Origin: Nesterenkonia lutea
GTDB taxonomy: Bacteria > Actinomycetota > Actinomycetes > Actinomycetales > Micrococcaceae
Length of the DNA stretch: 64,000 bases
Assembly (NCBI RefSeq): GCF_014873955.1
Contig: NZ_JADBED010000001.1
Span: 1,302,001-1,366,000, forward strand
Direction: 5' to 3'
Both the position numbers and the translations under genes were made by a program. The notes under the pieces are model-generated. The model had not been told where the DNA came from. It saw only the letters and a program-made list of their open reading frames with translations, and did not search any database. Below are positions 9,624 through 19,048 of the stretch, piece by piece. Each line of letters opens with the position of its first letter. Position 1 is the stretch's first letter.

Positions 9624-11351
9624 TCAGTGCCTTCCGGACTCGATCGCTCCCGCACTGCCCGCCGGCAGCGCCGCCGAGCTCTCGTGATGATCGTGGGAGA
9701 GCGCCTCGAGGTACTCCTCGCGACTCACCGGCGCCACGCGGTCCTCGAAGAAGACCCGGTTCAGCCCGGCGCGCGACTTCTCCAGCAGCGAGACTTTGCC
9801 CTTGGCGTTCGGACGGGCCGGGGTGACCTCTGGGGACTCATAGGCGACCAGGGTGAACAGCTGGTAGTCGCTCACCCGGTTGTGCCGCTCCCGGAACTCT
9901 CCGTGAGGCAGCATCTCGATGACACCGGCCTCGTTGCCGTGCAGCACGATCTCACGATCCTTGCGCTGCAGAGCCAGACAGATCCGCTTGGTGATGACGA
10001 ACGCGAGGATCGGTCCCAGGAAGAACAGGACGCGGAGCCAGATGATCACATCGTTCAGCGAGAGCGAGAAGTGGGTGGCCATCAGGTCAGAGGAGGCCGC
10101 ACCCCACATCACGAAGTACCAGACCATCATCGCCATGCCGAAGGCGGTGCGTCCGGGAGCATTGCGCGGGCGGTCCAGAACGTGGTGCTCCTTCTTGTCG
10201 CCGGTGATCCAGGCTTCGAGGAACGGCCAGACGAACAGACCCAGCAGCAGCACCGTGATCGGGATCATCGGAATCAGCACCGGAAGCGCCACGCTGTTTC
10301 CGCCCCACGGGGTGGGAAGCACGAACTCCAGCGGAATGTCACCGATATAGCCGGGCATCAGCCGCAGCACGCCGTCGAACCAGCCGATGTACCAGTCGGG
10401 CTGTGTGCCCGCCTGGACCGGCGAGGGGTCGTAGGGCCCGTAGTTCCAGAGCGCATTGATCTGGAACAGCCCTGCCAGCAGCGCCAGGACGCCGAAGACC
10501 ACGAAGAGGAAGCCGCCGGCCTTGGCGGCGTAGACGGGTCCGATCGGATAGCCCACGACATTGCGCTCTGTGCGGCCCGGGCCGGGGTACTGGGTGTGCT
10601 TGTGCACGACCACCATGAACAGGTGCACCGCGATCAGGATCAGCAGGATGGCGGGAACGATGAAGATGTGCAGCGAGTACAGCCGCGGGATGACCTCGTC
10701 CCCGGGGAACTCTCCGCCGAAGAGGAAGAAGGAGATGTACGTGCCCACCATCGGAATGGCCTTGAGCATGCCGTCGATGATGCGCAGACCGTTTCCGGAG
10801 AGCACCTCGTCCGGCAGCGAGTAACCGGTGAAGCCTGCACCGAGACCGGCGACCAGCAGCGCGCAGCCGACGACCCAGTTGAGCTCACGTGGTTTGCGGA
10901 ACGCACCGGTGAAGAAGACACGCAGCATGTGCACGGCCATGGCCATCACGAACATCAGCGCGCCCCAGTGGTGCAGCTGGCGCATGAACAGACCGCCGCG
11001 GACGTCGAAGGAGAGCTCCAGCGCGGTGGCGTACGCCATGGACATCTCCACGCCCTGCATGGGCGCGTAGGAGCCGTCGTACTGCGTGCTGGCCATGGAG
11101 GGGTCGAACCAGAAGGTCAGGAAGGCCCCGGAGACCACCGTGATGAGGAAGCTGTAGAGCGCCACCTCGCCGAACATGAACGTCCAGTGGTCGGGGAAGA
11201 TCTTGCGCCCGAACTCGCGGACCATGCCGGTGCCGCCCACGCGCTGATCCACGTAGTTGGAGATTCGACCAGTGCGCGTGCGCGGCTGGTACTGGTCCAC
11301 CTCGGAGTACTGCGCCTCGGTGTATTTGGGTTCAGAGGACTGAATGCTCAT
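9624..11351 (-). CDS. qcrB: cytochrome bc1 complex cytochrome b subunit
   Basis: Membrane quinol-oxidising subunit of the actinobacterial bc1 complex. The 575-residue protein carries the cytochrome b core with multiple helices (FGEVALYSFLITVVSGAFLT), the heme-binding His helices (LHHWGALMFVMAMAVHMLRV and LYSLHIFIVPAILLILIAVH), a PEWY-like region changed to the actinobacterial QPDWYIGWFDGVLRLMPG, and a C-terminal extension with extra helices and a soluble tail typical of actinobacterial QcrB. It is 5 bp downstream of qcrA in a qcrC-A-B order on the minus strand. Together with ctaCDEF in the same window it would form a bcc-aa3 supercomplex (known for the family; inferred here). Confidence 0.95.
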   Translation of the reverse strand: MSIQSSEPKYTEAQYSEVDQYQPRTRTGRISNYVDQRVGGTGMVREFGRKIFPDHWTFMFGEVALYSFLITVVSGAFLTFWFDPSMASTQYDGSYAPMQGVEMSMAYATALELSFDVRGGLFMRQLHHWGALMFVMAMAVHMLRVFFTGAFRKPRELNWVVGCALLVAGLGAGFTGYSLPDEVLSGNGLRIIDGMLKAIPMVGTYISFFLFGGEFPGDEVIPRLYSLHIFIVPAILLILIAVHLFMVVVHKHTQYPGPGRTERNVVGYPIGPVYAAKAGGFLFVVFGVLALLAGLFQINALWNYGPYDPSPVQAGTQPDWYIGWFDGVLRLMPGYIGDIPLEFVLPTPWGGNSVALPVLIPMIPITVLLLGLFVWPFLEAWITGDKKEHHVLDRPRNAPGRTAFGMAMMVWYFVMWGAASSDLMATHFSLSLNDVIIWLRVLFFLGPILAFVITKRICLALQRKDREIVLHGNEAGVIEMLPHGEFRERHNRVSDYQLFTLVAYESPEVTPARPNAKGKVSLLEKSRAGLNRVFFEDRVAPVSREEYLEALSHDHHESSAALPAGSAGAIESGRH

Positions 11352-11356
11352 GAGTA

Positions 11357-12409
11357 TTAGCCACGCTCCCAGTAGGTGGGGCCGACGGGTTCGGTGAAGT
11401 CGCTGCGCGCGACGAGGAAGCCCTCATCGTCCACGGTGATGGGCAGCTGGGGCAGCGGGCGCCCTGCGGGACCGAAGATGACCTTGAACTCCTGGGCGGC
11501 GTCGAAGGTCGACTGGTGGCAGGGGCAGAGCAGGTGATGGGTGTGACGCTCGTAGAGGGCCACGGGACAGCCGACATGGGTGCACACCTTGGAGCAGGCG
11601 ATGATGCCCTCATGGGCCCAGTCCTCGCGCTCCGCAGACACCTGCTGGATCTCGTCAGGGTTCATCCGGATGAGCAGCACCACGGCCTTGGCCTTCTCGG
11701 CCAGGCGTTCGCCGTGCCCCGAGACCTCGCGGAGGTTCTCCGGGACCACGTGCACCACTGAGCCTTCGGTGAGATCGGCGGCGCGGATCGGGGTGCCGGT
11801 GGGATCGCGCACCAGGCGCACGCCCTCGTCCCAGAGGGTGTGGCGCATGCGTTCCACGCCGAAGTCCTCCGAGCGGTCGAGGTCGCGGAACACCACGACG
11901 GCCGGCAGCGGTGCCAGCAGAGCCGCGCCGATCAGCGTGTTGCGCAGCAGCGGGCGGCGCTTGATCTGTGTCTCGTCCACGATCTCATCGATGGTCGCCG
12001 CAGCCTCGGCCCGCTCGGCCTCCTTGCGCAGCGGCTTGCGATCTTCGACGATCTCGTGATCAGGCATCAGCGCGCGGGCCCACTGGACCACGCCGAGTCC
12101 GATGCCGAGCATGGCGAAGGCGACGCCGAGTCCCAGCAGCGTGTTCTGCAGTCGGAGCAGCTCGAGGTCACCCTCGGTGACGCCCACGGCGAAGTAGCCG
12201 ACGAAGAACAGCACCGTGCCGATGATGGAGATCAGAAAGAGCACCGACACCTGACGCTCGGCTCGCTTGGCGGCCTTCTCGTCCACATCTGCCAACCGCG
12301 GACGGTGCGGGGGCAGGCCCGGGTTGTCGATGGCATGGCCGCTCGACTTCCCGTCACCGGCTCTGATGACGGCGCCCGACTGAGGATCGCCGCTACCGTG
12401 CTCGCCCAT
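11357..12409 (-). CDS. qcrA: cytochrome bc1 complex Rieske iron-sulfur subunit
   Basis: Transfers electrons from quinol to the diheme cytochrome c. The 350-residue protein has three predicted N-terminal helices (VSVLFLISIIGTVLFFVGYF, LLGLGVAFAMLGIGLGVV, LIGAALLAPLPAVVVF), as in actinobacterial Rieske proteins, then the [2Fe-2S] domain with both ligand motifs, CTHVGC and CPCHQS, near residues 285-310. Start ATG at 12409. It lies between qcrC and qcrB. Nothing unusual was seen. Confidence 0.95.
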   Translation of the reverse strand: MGEHGSGDPQSGAVIRAGDGKSSGHAIDNPGLPPHRPRLADVDEKAAKRAERQVSVLFLISIIGTVLFFVGYFAVGVTEGDLELLRLQNTLLGLGVAFAMLGIGLGVVQWARALMPDHEIVEDRKPLRKEAERAEAAATIDEIVDETQIKRRPLLRNTLIGAALLAPLPAVVVFRDLDRSEDFGVERMRHTLWDEGVRLVRDPTGTPIRAADLTEGSVVHVVPENLREVSGHGERLAEKAKAVVLLIRMNPDEIQQVSAEREDWAHEGIIACSKVCTHVGCPVALYERHTHHLLCPCHQSTFDAAQEFKVIFGPAGRPLPQLPITVDDEGFLVARSDFTEPVGPTYWERG

Positions 12410-12466
12410 ATGGTTCTCGTCCTTTGCTTGAGTATTTACGTTGTGCGTGCGTCTCGGACCCGGGGG

Positions 12467-13264
12467 TCAGGAGGACCGTGAGGTCAGCCAGACCATCGAG
12501 CCGATGAGCAGTACCAGACCGAGGGTCCAGATGAGCAGACCTTCAGACACCGGTCCCAGCGAGCCCAACGCGAAACCGCCGGGCACGCCCTGGGACTCGT
12601 TGTTCTTCAGGAAGGCGATGATGTCGCGCTTGTCCTCTGCGGGGATGTTGGAGTCGTTGAACTCCGGCATGTTCTGCGGGCCGGTGACCATGGCCTCGTA
12701 GATGTGCTTGGACTCCACACCGTCGAGTGAGGGGGCGTACTTGCCCTCGGTGAGCGCACCGCCGGCGGCGGCCGCGTTGTGGCACATGGCGCAGTTGATG
12801 CGGAAGAGCTCGCCGCCCTGGGAGATGTTGCCCTCGTCGGTGTCCAGGTACTCCTCATCGGGGACTGCGGGGCCGGAGCCCAGCGAGGCGACATAGGCCG
12901 AGAGCTGCATGGTCTGTTCGTCGTTGAACTGTGCGGGCTTCTCCTGAGCCTGGGGGCCCTGCATCTGCAGCGGCATGCGACCGGTGCCGACCTGGAAGTC
13001 GACCGCCGCTGCACCGGCGCCGACCAGCGAAGGTCCGGCGTCGCTGCCCACGGCGTTGATGCCGTGGCAGGTGGCGCAGTTGGCCACGAAGAGGCGTTCG
13101 CCCTCCTCCACGTCCGAGGCGGAGTACGCATCAGGGACGTTCGATGCCTGTGCCTCGTTGATCGTGGTCGCCGCGGCGTAGAGCCCTCCGGTGAGCAACA
13201 GGCCCAGGAGGAGCAGCGCCACCGCCGCGAGGGGGTGACGACGCTTCTGTGAGAGTGCCTTCAC
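12467..13264 (-). CDS. qcrC: cytochrome bc1 complex diheme cytochrome c subunit
   Basis: A 265-residue membrane-anchored diheme cytochrome c that replaces soluble cytochrome c in actinobacteria and hands electrons to the aa3 oxidase. An N-terminal helix (PLAAVALLLLGLLLTGGLYA) is followed by two c-type heme motifs, CATCH and CAMCH, each followed by a distal Met region (RMPLQM, NMPEF), and a C-terminal helix (GLLIWTLGLVLLIGSMVWL). Start GTG at 13264 (VKALSQKRRH); the open frame upstream has no family similarity. It is the first gene of qcrCAB and lies 58 bp downstream of ctaE. Confidence 0.94.
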   Translation of the reverse strand: MKALSQKRRHPLAAVALLLLGLLLTGGLYAAATTINEAQASNVPDAYSASDVEEGERLFVANCATCHGINAVGSDAGPSLVGAGAAAVDFQVGTGRMPLQMQGPQAQEKPAQFNDEQTMQLSAYVASLGSGPAVPDEEYLDTDEGNISQGGELFRINCAMCHNAAAAGGALTEGKYAPSLDGVESKHIYEAMVTGPQNMPEFNDSNIPAEDKRDIIAFLKNNESQGVPGGFALGSLGPVSEGLLIWTLGLVLLIGSMVWLTSRSS

Positions 13265-13322
13265 GTGCCGGTTCCTAACTTCTCGGTGCGATATCAGCTT
13301 GTATGCGTGACTGGCGTGGTGA

Positions 13323-13970
13323 TCAGGCGAACAGCGGCAGCAGGTAGACGATGCCGAAGAGCGCGATCCACACGACGTCCACGAAGTGCCAGTAGTACGA
13401 GACAACGACGGCGGCGTGCGCCTCCCGGTGTGTGAACTTCACGCTGAAGTACGCGCGTGCGATCACGTAGAGGAAGGCGACGAGCCCGCCGATCACGTGC
13501 AGACCGTGGAAGCCGGTGGTGATGTAGAACGCAGATCCGAAGGAGTTCGAGGAGACGGTGACCCCGTGGGACACCAGCTCTGCGAACTCGAAGGCCTGAC
13601 CCGCGATGAAGACGGCACCCATGATGAACGAGAGGATGTACCACTCGACCATGCCCCAGTGCTTGATCTGGAAGGCTCCGCCGGTGCGGCGCGGCTGATG
13701 CCGCTCTGCCGCGAAGACGCCGAACTGGGCCGTCACCGAACTCGCGACCAGGACCACGGTGATGGTCGTGGCCAGCGGGATCGCGAGCGTGGCGCCGCCT
13801 TCGGCGAACATCTCGGGCTGCGTGGAGCGCAGCGTGAAGTACATGGCGAACAGGCCGGCGAAGAACATCAGCTCGCTGGTGAGCCAGACCATGGTGCCCA
13901 CGGACACCATGTTCGGACGGTTCGGCAGCGTTCGCGCCGGAGCGATTGGGGCTTGGGTTGCAGACGTCAC
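13323..13970 (-). CDS. ctaE: cytochrome c oxidase subunit III
   Basis: A 215-residue heme-copper oxidase subunit III with five predicted helices: [20 protein letters not shown], an [18 protein letters not shown] helix, [38 protein letters not shown] and the terminal [20 protein letters not shown]. The [10 protein letters not shown] and [10 protein letters not shown] motifs are diagnostic. It heads the ctaE-qcrCAB series, the standard actinobacterial order. Start GTG at 13970; a CATAAT -10-like hexamer ends 6 bp upstream, which suggests a leaderless message. trpD lies divergently upstream. Confidence 0.94.
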   Translation of the reverse strand: MTSATQAPIAPARTLPNRPNMVSVGTMVWLTSELMFFAGLFAMYFTLRSTQPEMFAEGGATLAIPLATTITVVLVASSVTAQFGVFAAERHQPRRTGGAFQIKHWGMVEWYILSFIMGAVFIAGQAFEFAELVSHGVTVSSNSFGSAFYITTGFHGLHVIGGLVAFLYVIARAYFSVKFTHREAHAAVVVSYYWHFVDVVWIALFGIVYLLPLFA

Positions 13971-13976
13971 GCATTC

Positions 13977-13982
13977 ATTATG
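13977..13982 (-). promoter_or_regulatory. -10-like element of ctaE
   Basis: CATAAT on the minus strand, 6 bp before the ctaE GTG. This fits a leaderless transcript of ctaE-qcrCAB. Confidence 0.45.
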
Positions 13983-14157
13983 TCCTGAAACTCCTGCGGT
14001 TTGCGACCGCGGGGGCCAGTGTGGCGAGGTTCGAGATCCTTGTCAGGCGGCGGATTCCGCGCCATTCCCAGGATCCGCCAAGGTGGAGCGGTCAAAAAAA
14101 TCACCAATATTTCTACAGCGTGTCGAAATTGGACGCAGCTGGCTCATCACGGGCCGA

Positions 14158-14163
14158 TAGTCT
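14158..14163 (+). promoter_or_regulatory. -10-like element of trpD
   Basis: TAGTCT, 6 bp before the trpD GTG at 14170. This fits a leaderless mRNA. No good -35 was seen. Confidence 0.5.
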
Positions 14164-14169
14164 GGGGCT

Positions 14170-15252
14170 GTGAAACCTCCGAACTCGCCCTCCACGGACT
14201 CCCCCGATCCAGCGCAGCCGTCCACCTGGCCCGAGCTGCTGGAGACGCTGCTCGCGGGCACGGACCTCACGGCCGACACCTCGGCCTGGGCCATGGATCA
14301 GCTGATGAGCGGCGCGCTCGGCGATGGCCAGATCGCTGCCTTCCTCGTGGCCCTCCGGGCCAAGGGCGAGGTGGCGGAGGAACTCGTCGGGCTCAGCGCC
14401 ACCATGATGGCCAGAGCGGTGCCGCTGCAGATCCAGGGGCCGACCCTGGACATCGTGGGCACCGGCGGGGACATGCTGGGCACCGTGAACATCTCCACCA
14501 TGGCATCTCTGACCGCAGTGGGAGCCGGCGCGAGAGTGGTCAAGCACGGCAATCGCGGCGCATCGACCACTGCCGGAGCAGCTGATGTCATCGAGGCCCT
14601 CGGCGTGGACCTGAGTCTGCCCCCGGAGCACGTGGCGCGCGCCGCCGAGGAGGTGGGCATCACCTTCCTCTACGCGCAGAGCTTCCATCCCTCGATGCGC
14701 CATGTGGGTCCCGTCCGGCGCCAGCTCGGAATCCGCACGGTGTTCAACTTCCTCGGGCCGCTGTCCAATCCTGCCCGCGTCACGGCCCAGGCGCTGGGCT
14801 GCGCCAGTCCGGGCCTCGCACCCCGGATGGCAGAGGTCCTCGCCGTGCGGGGCACCCGCGGTCTGGTGTTTCGGGGTCAGGACGGGCGGGACAAGATCAC
14901 CACCTCCGCAGCCAGCGACATCTGGGAAGTTCGCGAGGGCCGCGTCTCGCACATGGAGCTCAGCCCCGAGGACGTGGGGCTCAAGCGTGCCGCGGTGGAG
15001 GACCTGCGCGGAGGCAGTGGAGCGCAGAACGCCCAGATCGTGCGGGACCTGCTCGCCGGCCAGCGGGGGCCCGTGCGGGATGCCGTCGTGCTCAACGCTG
15101 CGGCTGGGCTCACGAGCCTGGCTCAGGAGGCCGAGGGTCATCTGGTGGAACGGCTGCGGCTGAACATGCTGCGTGCGGAGGAGTCCCTCGATTCCGGGGC
15201 CGCCGCCGAGGTGCTGCGGCGCTGGGTGCAGTTCAGTCAGCGCGCGGGCTGA
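14170..15252 (+). CDS. trpD: anthranilate phosphoribosyltransferase
   Basis: Second committed step of tryptophan synthesis: anthranilate plus PRPP gives phosphoribosyl-anthranilate. The 360-residue protein has the PRPP-binding GTGGD motif (DIVGTGGDMLGTVNISTMAS, about residues 95-115), KHGNRGASTTAGAADVIEALG, and FLYAQSFHPSMRHVGPVRRQ, RTVFNFLGPLSNPA. Start GTG at 14170, apparently leaderless. It is not in a trp operon: it sits alone between ctaE and def, as in Mycobacterium tuberculosis, where trpD also adjoins ctaE-qcrCAB. Its last 20 bp overlap the 3' end of the convergent def gene. Confidence 0.94.
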   Translation: MKPPNSPSTDSPDPAQPSTWPELLETLLAGTDLTADTSAWAMDQLMSGALGDGQIAAFLVALRAKGEVAEELVGLSATMMARAVPLQIQGPTLDIVGTGGDMLGTVNISTMASLTAVGAGARVVKHGNRGASTTAGAADVIEALGVDLSLPPEHVARAAEEVGITFLYAQSFHPSMRHVGPVRRQLGIRTVFNFLGPLSNPARVTAQALGCASPGLAPRMAEVLAVRGTRGLVFRGQDGRDKITTSAASDIWEVREGRVSHMELSPEDVGLKRAAVEDLRGGSGAQNAQIVRDLLAGQRGPVRDAVVLNAAAGLTSLAQEAEGHLVERLRLNMLRAEESLDSGAAAEVLRRWVQFSQRAG

Positions 15253-15904
15253 GCCCCGCCTCTGAGTCCCGCGACTCCTCGGGCGACTCCCCGGCCGCCT
15301 CTCCGGCCTGAACCGGCTCCTCGGGCTCGTCATGGCCGAAGGGGTCGGGATCGACACCGGGGAGCCAGCTCAGACCCGGTTCGTTCCAGCCTTCACGCTT
15401 CATCGCCTTCTTCCAGCGCCGGGCCCAGCGGGGATCGAGTCGGTTCACGTAGAGGTAGCCGTCGAGATGGTCGTACTCGTGCTGGAGGATCCGCGCGAAC
15501 CACCCGGTGGCCTCGAAGGTCAGCGGCTCGCCCTCCAGGTCCAGACCGGTGATCTCCACGTGCTCGCTGCGCTTGAGCGGATAGCTGTAGCCGGGGGCGG
15601 AGAGACAGCCCTCGGCTTCCTCCTCGCGGTCCGGAGACTCCTTGGAGATCTTTCCGATCAGCCTCAGGCGGGGGTTGATGATGACTCCCCTGCTCGGCTG
15701 ATCACCGGAGTCGGGATAGGCGTAGGTGAAGATGCGCAGCCCGACGCCTATCTGCGGCGCGGCCAGACCCACTCCGCGTGCCGCTTCCTGGGTCTCGAAC
15801 ATGTCGGCCACGAGGTCTCTGATGGAATCGTCGATGGTCTCCACGTCGTCCGCGCGCCGGTGCAGCACCGGCTCGCCGTGGATCGTGATGGGGCGGATCG
15901 TCAT
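15233..15904 (-). CDS. def: peptide deformylase
   Basis: Removes the N-formyl group from nascent proteins with a metal ion. The 223-residue protein shows all three motifs: GVGLAAPQIGV (motif 1), EGCLSAPGY (motif 2, Cys ligand) and QHEYDHLDGYL (motif 3, HExxH). It has an acidic C-terminal tail of about 35 residues (SPEESRDSEAG). Start ATG at 15904; TAGAAT ends 7 bp upstream, which indicates a leaderless transcript. The longer in-frame reading to 15955 is not needed. It is convergent with trpD, with a 20-bp overlap. Confidence 0.94.
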   Translation of the reverse strand: MTIRPITIHGEPVLHRRADDVETIDDSIRDLVADMFETQEAARGVGLAAPQIGVGLRIFTYAYPDSGDQPSRGVIINPRLRLIGKISKESPDREEEAEGCLSAPGYSYPLKRSEHVEITGLDLEGEPLTFEATGWFARILQHEYDHLDGYLYVNRLDPRWARRWKKAMKREGWNEPGLSWLPGVDPDPFGHDEPEEPVQAGEAAGESPEESRDSEAGLSPRAD

Positions 15905-15911
15905 ACCTGCG

Positions 15912-15917
15912 ATTCTA
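15912..15917 (-). promoter_or_regulatory. -10 element of def
   Basis: TAGAAT on the minus strand, 7 bp before the def ATG. Leaderless arrangement. Confidence 0.55.
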
Positions 15918-15957
15918 CTGGGCGGACCCGCTGTCACAGTCGCCTGGGAAGACACGA

Positions 15958-15995
15958 GGAAGCCCGCTGCGAGTCGGTGCTCACAGCGGGCTTCC
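15958..15995 (-). terminator. terminator after ctaF
   Basis: 12-bp stem GGAAGCCCGCTG / CAGCGGGCTTCC with a 14-nt loop, about 50 bp beyond the ctaF stop and upstream of def. It would end the ctaC-D-F transcript. Confidence 0.8.
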
Positions 15996-16044
15996 TTCAG
16001 CGGGGACGGCTCCCCGGTTCATGTTCTGCGGGGCGGGACCAGGA

Positions 16045-16446
16045 TCAGTGCGCGTAGCGCTTGCGGTTGAACTCCAGGACCCATCCCGTGATGAAGAAGA
16101 GCCCCGGGATCAGTGCAAGGAAGAACACCCACCAGTCGATGGCCAGCCCGAAGAAGGCGAAGGCCGCAGAGAAGCCGAGTCCGAGCGGCCACCAGCTCCA
16201 CGGAGCGAACTCTCCGTAGTTGCCGGCCATCTGCTCGATCTCCCCGTCAGGGTTGTCGCTGTCCAGCACCTCGCTGTTCTTCGCCACCATGCGCAGGTAG
16301 AACCAGAGCATGAACGCCATTCCTGCAGTGAGCAGAAGCAGCGGGAACCCTGCCATGTCCTCGAAGCCGCTCCAGAACCCGTAGATGAAGGCTACGAGCA
16401 GGACGAAGACGCCGAGCCCGCCGAACAAGCCGATATTTGCTCTCAT
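16045..16446 (-). CDS. ctaF: cytochrome c oxidase subunit IV (actinobacterial type)
   Basis: A 133-residue actinobacterial aa3 oxidase subunit IV with four predicted helices (IGLFGGLGVFVLLVAFIYGF, FPLLLLTAGMAFMLWFYL, WPLGLGFSAAFAFFGLAI, WWVFFLALIPGLFFITGWVL), ending LEFNRKRYAH. The NYGEFAPWSWWP region is characteristic of the family. Its ATG overlaps the ctaD stop, so it is translationally coupled. It is the last gene of ctaC-ctaD-ctaF. Confidence 0.92.
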   Translation of the reverse strand: MRANIGLFGGLGVFVLLVAFIYGFWSGFEDMAGFPLLLLTAGMAFMLWFYLRMVAKNSEVLDSDNPDGEIEQMAGNYGEFAPWSWWPLGLGFSAAFAFFGLAIDWWVFFLALIPGLFFITGWVLEFNRKRYAH

Positions 16447-18170
16447 CAGACACCCGCCTTGTCCTGCTGGTCCGCCGGCCCGAAGATCTTCCCGGCAGGT
16501 GACTGCAGGGTATGACGATCAGCGAGCTCAGGATGGTGCAGATCGAGCGCGGGGCGCTCCGACCTGATCCGTGGAAGTGAATAGAAGTTGTGCCGCGGCG
16601 GCGGGCAGGAGGTCGCCCATTCGAGCGAGCCTCCGAAGCCCCATGGATCGTCCACGAGGACCTTCTTGCCCTTGCGCGCCGTGATCCAGACGTTCCAGAA
16701 GAACGGGATCAGGGAGGCGCCCAGCAGCATCGAGAACACCGTGGAGAACTGGTTCATCGCGGTGAAGCCGTCCTCGACCATGTAGTCGGCGTAGCGACGC
16801 GGCATGCCCATGACGCCGAGCCAGTGCTGGATCATGAACGTTCCGTGGAATCCGACGAACAGCATCCAGAAGTTGATCTTGCCCAGACGCTCGTTGAGCA
16901 TCTTGCCGGTCCACTTCGGCCACCAGAAGTAGAATCCGGCGAACATCGCGAAGACCACGGTGCCGAAGACCACGTAGTGGAAGTGTGCCACCACGAAGTA
17001 GGTGTCCGAGAGGTGGAAGTCCAGCGGCGGCGAGGCCAGGATGATGCCGGTGAGACCACCGAAGAGGAAGGTCACCAGGAAGCCGAGACTCCACAGCATC
17101 GGCGTCTCGAAGGTCAGCGACCCTCGCCACATCGTGCCTATCCAGTTGAAGAACTTCACCCCTGTGGGCACCGCGATGAGCATGGTCATCAGCGCGAAGA
17201 ACGGCAGCATGACGGCGCCCGTGACGTACATGTGGTGCGCCCAGACGGTCACCGACAGGGCTGCGATGGCGATCGTCGCGTAGACCAGGCCCTTGTAACC
17301 GAAGATCGGCTTGCGGCTGAAGACCGGCAGGATCTCCGAGACGATGCCGAAGAAGGGCAGCGCGATGATGTAGACCTCGGGGTGGCCGAAGAACCAGAAC
17401 AGGTGCTGCCACAGCACTGCACCACCGGCCTCGGGATCGAAGATGTGTCCGCCGAAGCGACGATCGAGTCCGAGGCCGAAGAGGGCTGCCGCCAGCGGCG
17501 GGAACGCCATCAGCACCAGGATCGAGGTGATCAGGGTGTTCCAGGTGAAGATCGGCATGCGCCACATGGTCATGCCCGGTGCACGCATGCACAGGATGGT
17601 GGTGATGAAGTTGACGCCACCCATGATCGTGCCGAAACCGGTCAGCGCCAGGCCGAAGACCCAGAGGTCACCGCCCACACCCGGTGAATATGTGGTGTCC
17701 GAGAGCGGAGCATAGGCGAACCAGCCGAAGGAGGCCGCACCCTGTGGGGTGAGGAATCCTGCCATGGCCACCAGGGCGCCGAAGAGGAAGAACCAGAACG
17801 CCAGCGCGTTGAGTCGGGGGAACGCCACATCGGGCGCGCCGATCTGCAGCGGCATGATGACGTTGGCGAATCCGGCGAAGAGCGGGGTCGCGAACATCAG
17901 CAGCATGACCGTGCCATGCATGGTGAAGAGCTGGTTGTACTGCTCCTTGGTCTGCAGCAGCTGCATGCCGGGCTCGAAGAGCTCCGCGCGGATGAGCAGG
18001 GCCATCACCCCGCCCACGCAGAAGAACAGGAAGGAAGAGATCAGGTACATGTAGCCGATCACCTTGTGATCGGTGGTCGTCAGCCAGTTGACGACGACCT
18101 TTCCCTTGGAGCGGGGGACGACGCGCGAGACATCGCGAGCATCATCTGCACTGTATTCGAGGGTCGCCAC
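16446..18170 (-). CDS. ctaD: cytochrome c oxidase subunit I
   Basis: Catalytic heme a / a3-CuB subunit of the aa3 oxidase, 574 residues and about 12 helices. Diagnostic motifs are [12 protein letters not shown] near the N-terminus, [14 protein letters not shown] with the Cu-B His and the cross-linked Tyr, [10 protein letters not shown] (the two Cu-B His residues), and [13 protein letters not shown] (the heme His residues). The C-terminus carries a soluble tail ([13 protein letters not shown]). It lies between ctaC (2-bp gap) and ctaF (overlap). In M. tuberculosis ctaD is elsewhere; here all oxidase subunit genes are within 6 kb. Confidence 0.96.
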   Translation of the reverse strand: MATLEYSADDARDVSRVVPRSKGKVVVNWLTTTDHKVIGYMYLISSFLFFCVGGVMALLIRAELFEPGMQLLQTKEQYNQLFTMHGTVMLLMFATPLFAGFANVIMPLQIGAPDVAFPRLNALAFWFFLFGALVAMAGFLTPQGAASFGWFAYAPLSDTTYSPGVGGDLWVFGLALTGFGTIMGGVNFITTILCMRAPGMTMWRMPIFTWNTLITSILVLMAFPPLAAALFGLGLDRRFGGHIFDPEAGGAVLWQHLFWFFGHPEVYIIALPFFGIVSEILPVFSRKPIFGYKGLVYATIAIAALSVTVWAHHMYVTGAVMLPFFALMTMLIAVPTGVKFFNWIGTMWRGSLTFETPMLWSLGFLVTFLFGGLTGIILASPPLDFHLSDTYFVVAHFHYVVFGTVVFAMFAGFYFWWPKWTGKMLNERLGKINFWMLFVGFHGTFMIQHWLGVMGMPRRYADYMVEDGFTAMNQFSTVFSMLLGASLIPFFWNVWITARKGKKVLVDDPWGFGGSLEWATSCPPPRHNFYSLPRIRSERPALDLHHPELADRHTLQSPAGKIFGPADQQDKAGV

Positions 18171-18172
18171 GG

Positions 18173-19048
18173 TCAGTCGTCCCCTTCAGTTCCGGCCACG
18201 TTTTCGTGGAGGTTTGTATTGCGGTCGTACTCGTCGCCGAGCTTGCCCTCAGGCAGGGTCTCGAGATAGTCGCGGAACTCGTCTTCTGTGACGACCTCCA
18301 CGGTGAAGAGCATCTCGGAGTGATACTGGCCGCAGAGCTCAGCACACTTGCCGTCGAAGCTGCCGAGCTCCTGCGGAGTCAGGTGGATCTCATTGGTCCG
18401 ACCCGGGATCATGTCGCGCTTCTGCAGGAAGGCGGGGATCCAGAAGGAGTGGATGACGTCGCGAGCGTTGAGCTCGAAGGTCACAGCCTGGTCCACCGGG
18501 AGATAGAGAGTGGGGAGACCCTCTCGGACCCCTTCTTCACCTGTGAGGTCTGCCTGCACGCCGGCGAAATAGCGCTCTTCGCCGTCGTAGTCGTAGTTGA
18601 AGTCCCAGGCCCACTGCTTGCCTCGGACATCGACCACCAGCTCCGGATCCTCGTACGGATCATCGACTGAACGCTGCACCTGATCGGTGTAGAAGAACAG
18701 CACGCCCACCATCACGAGCGGGACGATGGTGTACATGATCTCCAGCGGGACGTTATAGGCCAGCTGCCTCGGGTACCCGGTCTCGCCCTTGCGCCGCCGG
18801 TAGGCGATCATGCACCAGAGCATCAGACCCCAGGTGATGAGGCCGACGATGAGCGCCGCGATCCAGGAGTTGACCCACAGGTCAGTCAGTTCAGCAGTGT
18901 TGCTGGTCGTGTCTCGATTGCCCGGAAGCCAACCCCGCGCTGCAGGGTTCTCCGCGGAGCAGGCGCTGAGCACCAGTGCCGCCGTGCTGGCCAGTGCAAC
19001 TGTCTTGACTGCACGGCCTCGGCTGCCGGTTCGTTTATGCGAACTCAC
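18173..19048 (-). CDS. ctaC: cytochrome c oxidase subunit II (lipoprotein)
   Basis: Cu-A subunit receiving electrons from QcrC. The 291-residue protein has a lipoprotein signal with lipobox LSAC (Cys30), two helices ([20 protein letters not shown] and [18 protein letters not shown]), and the Cu-A site [12 protein letters not shown], with an upstream His in [11 protein letters not shown]. The [11 protein letters not shown] aromatic stretch is the electron-entry region. Start GTG at 19048 behind GAGGAAGG. It is first in the ctaC-D-F unit. Confidence 0.95.
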   Translation of the reverse strand: MSSHKRTGSRGRAVKTVALASTAALVLSACSAENPAARGWLPGNRDTTSNTAELTDLWVNSWIAALIVGLITWGLMLWCMIAYRRRKGETGYPRQLAYNVPLEIMYTIVPLVMVGVLFFYTDQVQRSVDDPYEDPELVVDVRGKQWAWDFNYDYDGEERYFAGVQADLTGEEGVREGLPTLYLPVDQAVTFELNARDVIHSFWIPAFLQKRDMIPGRTNEIHLTPQELGSFDGKCAELCGQYHSEMLFTVEVVTEDEFRDYLETLPEGKLGDEYDRNTNLHENVAGTEGDD

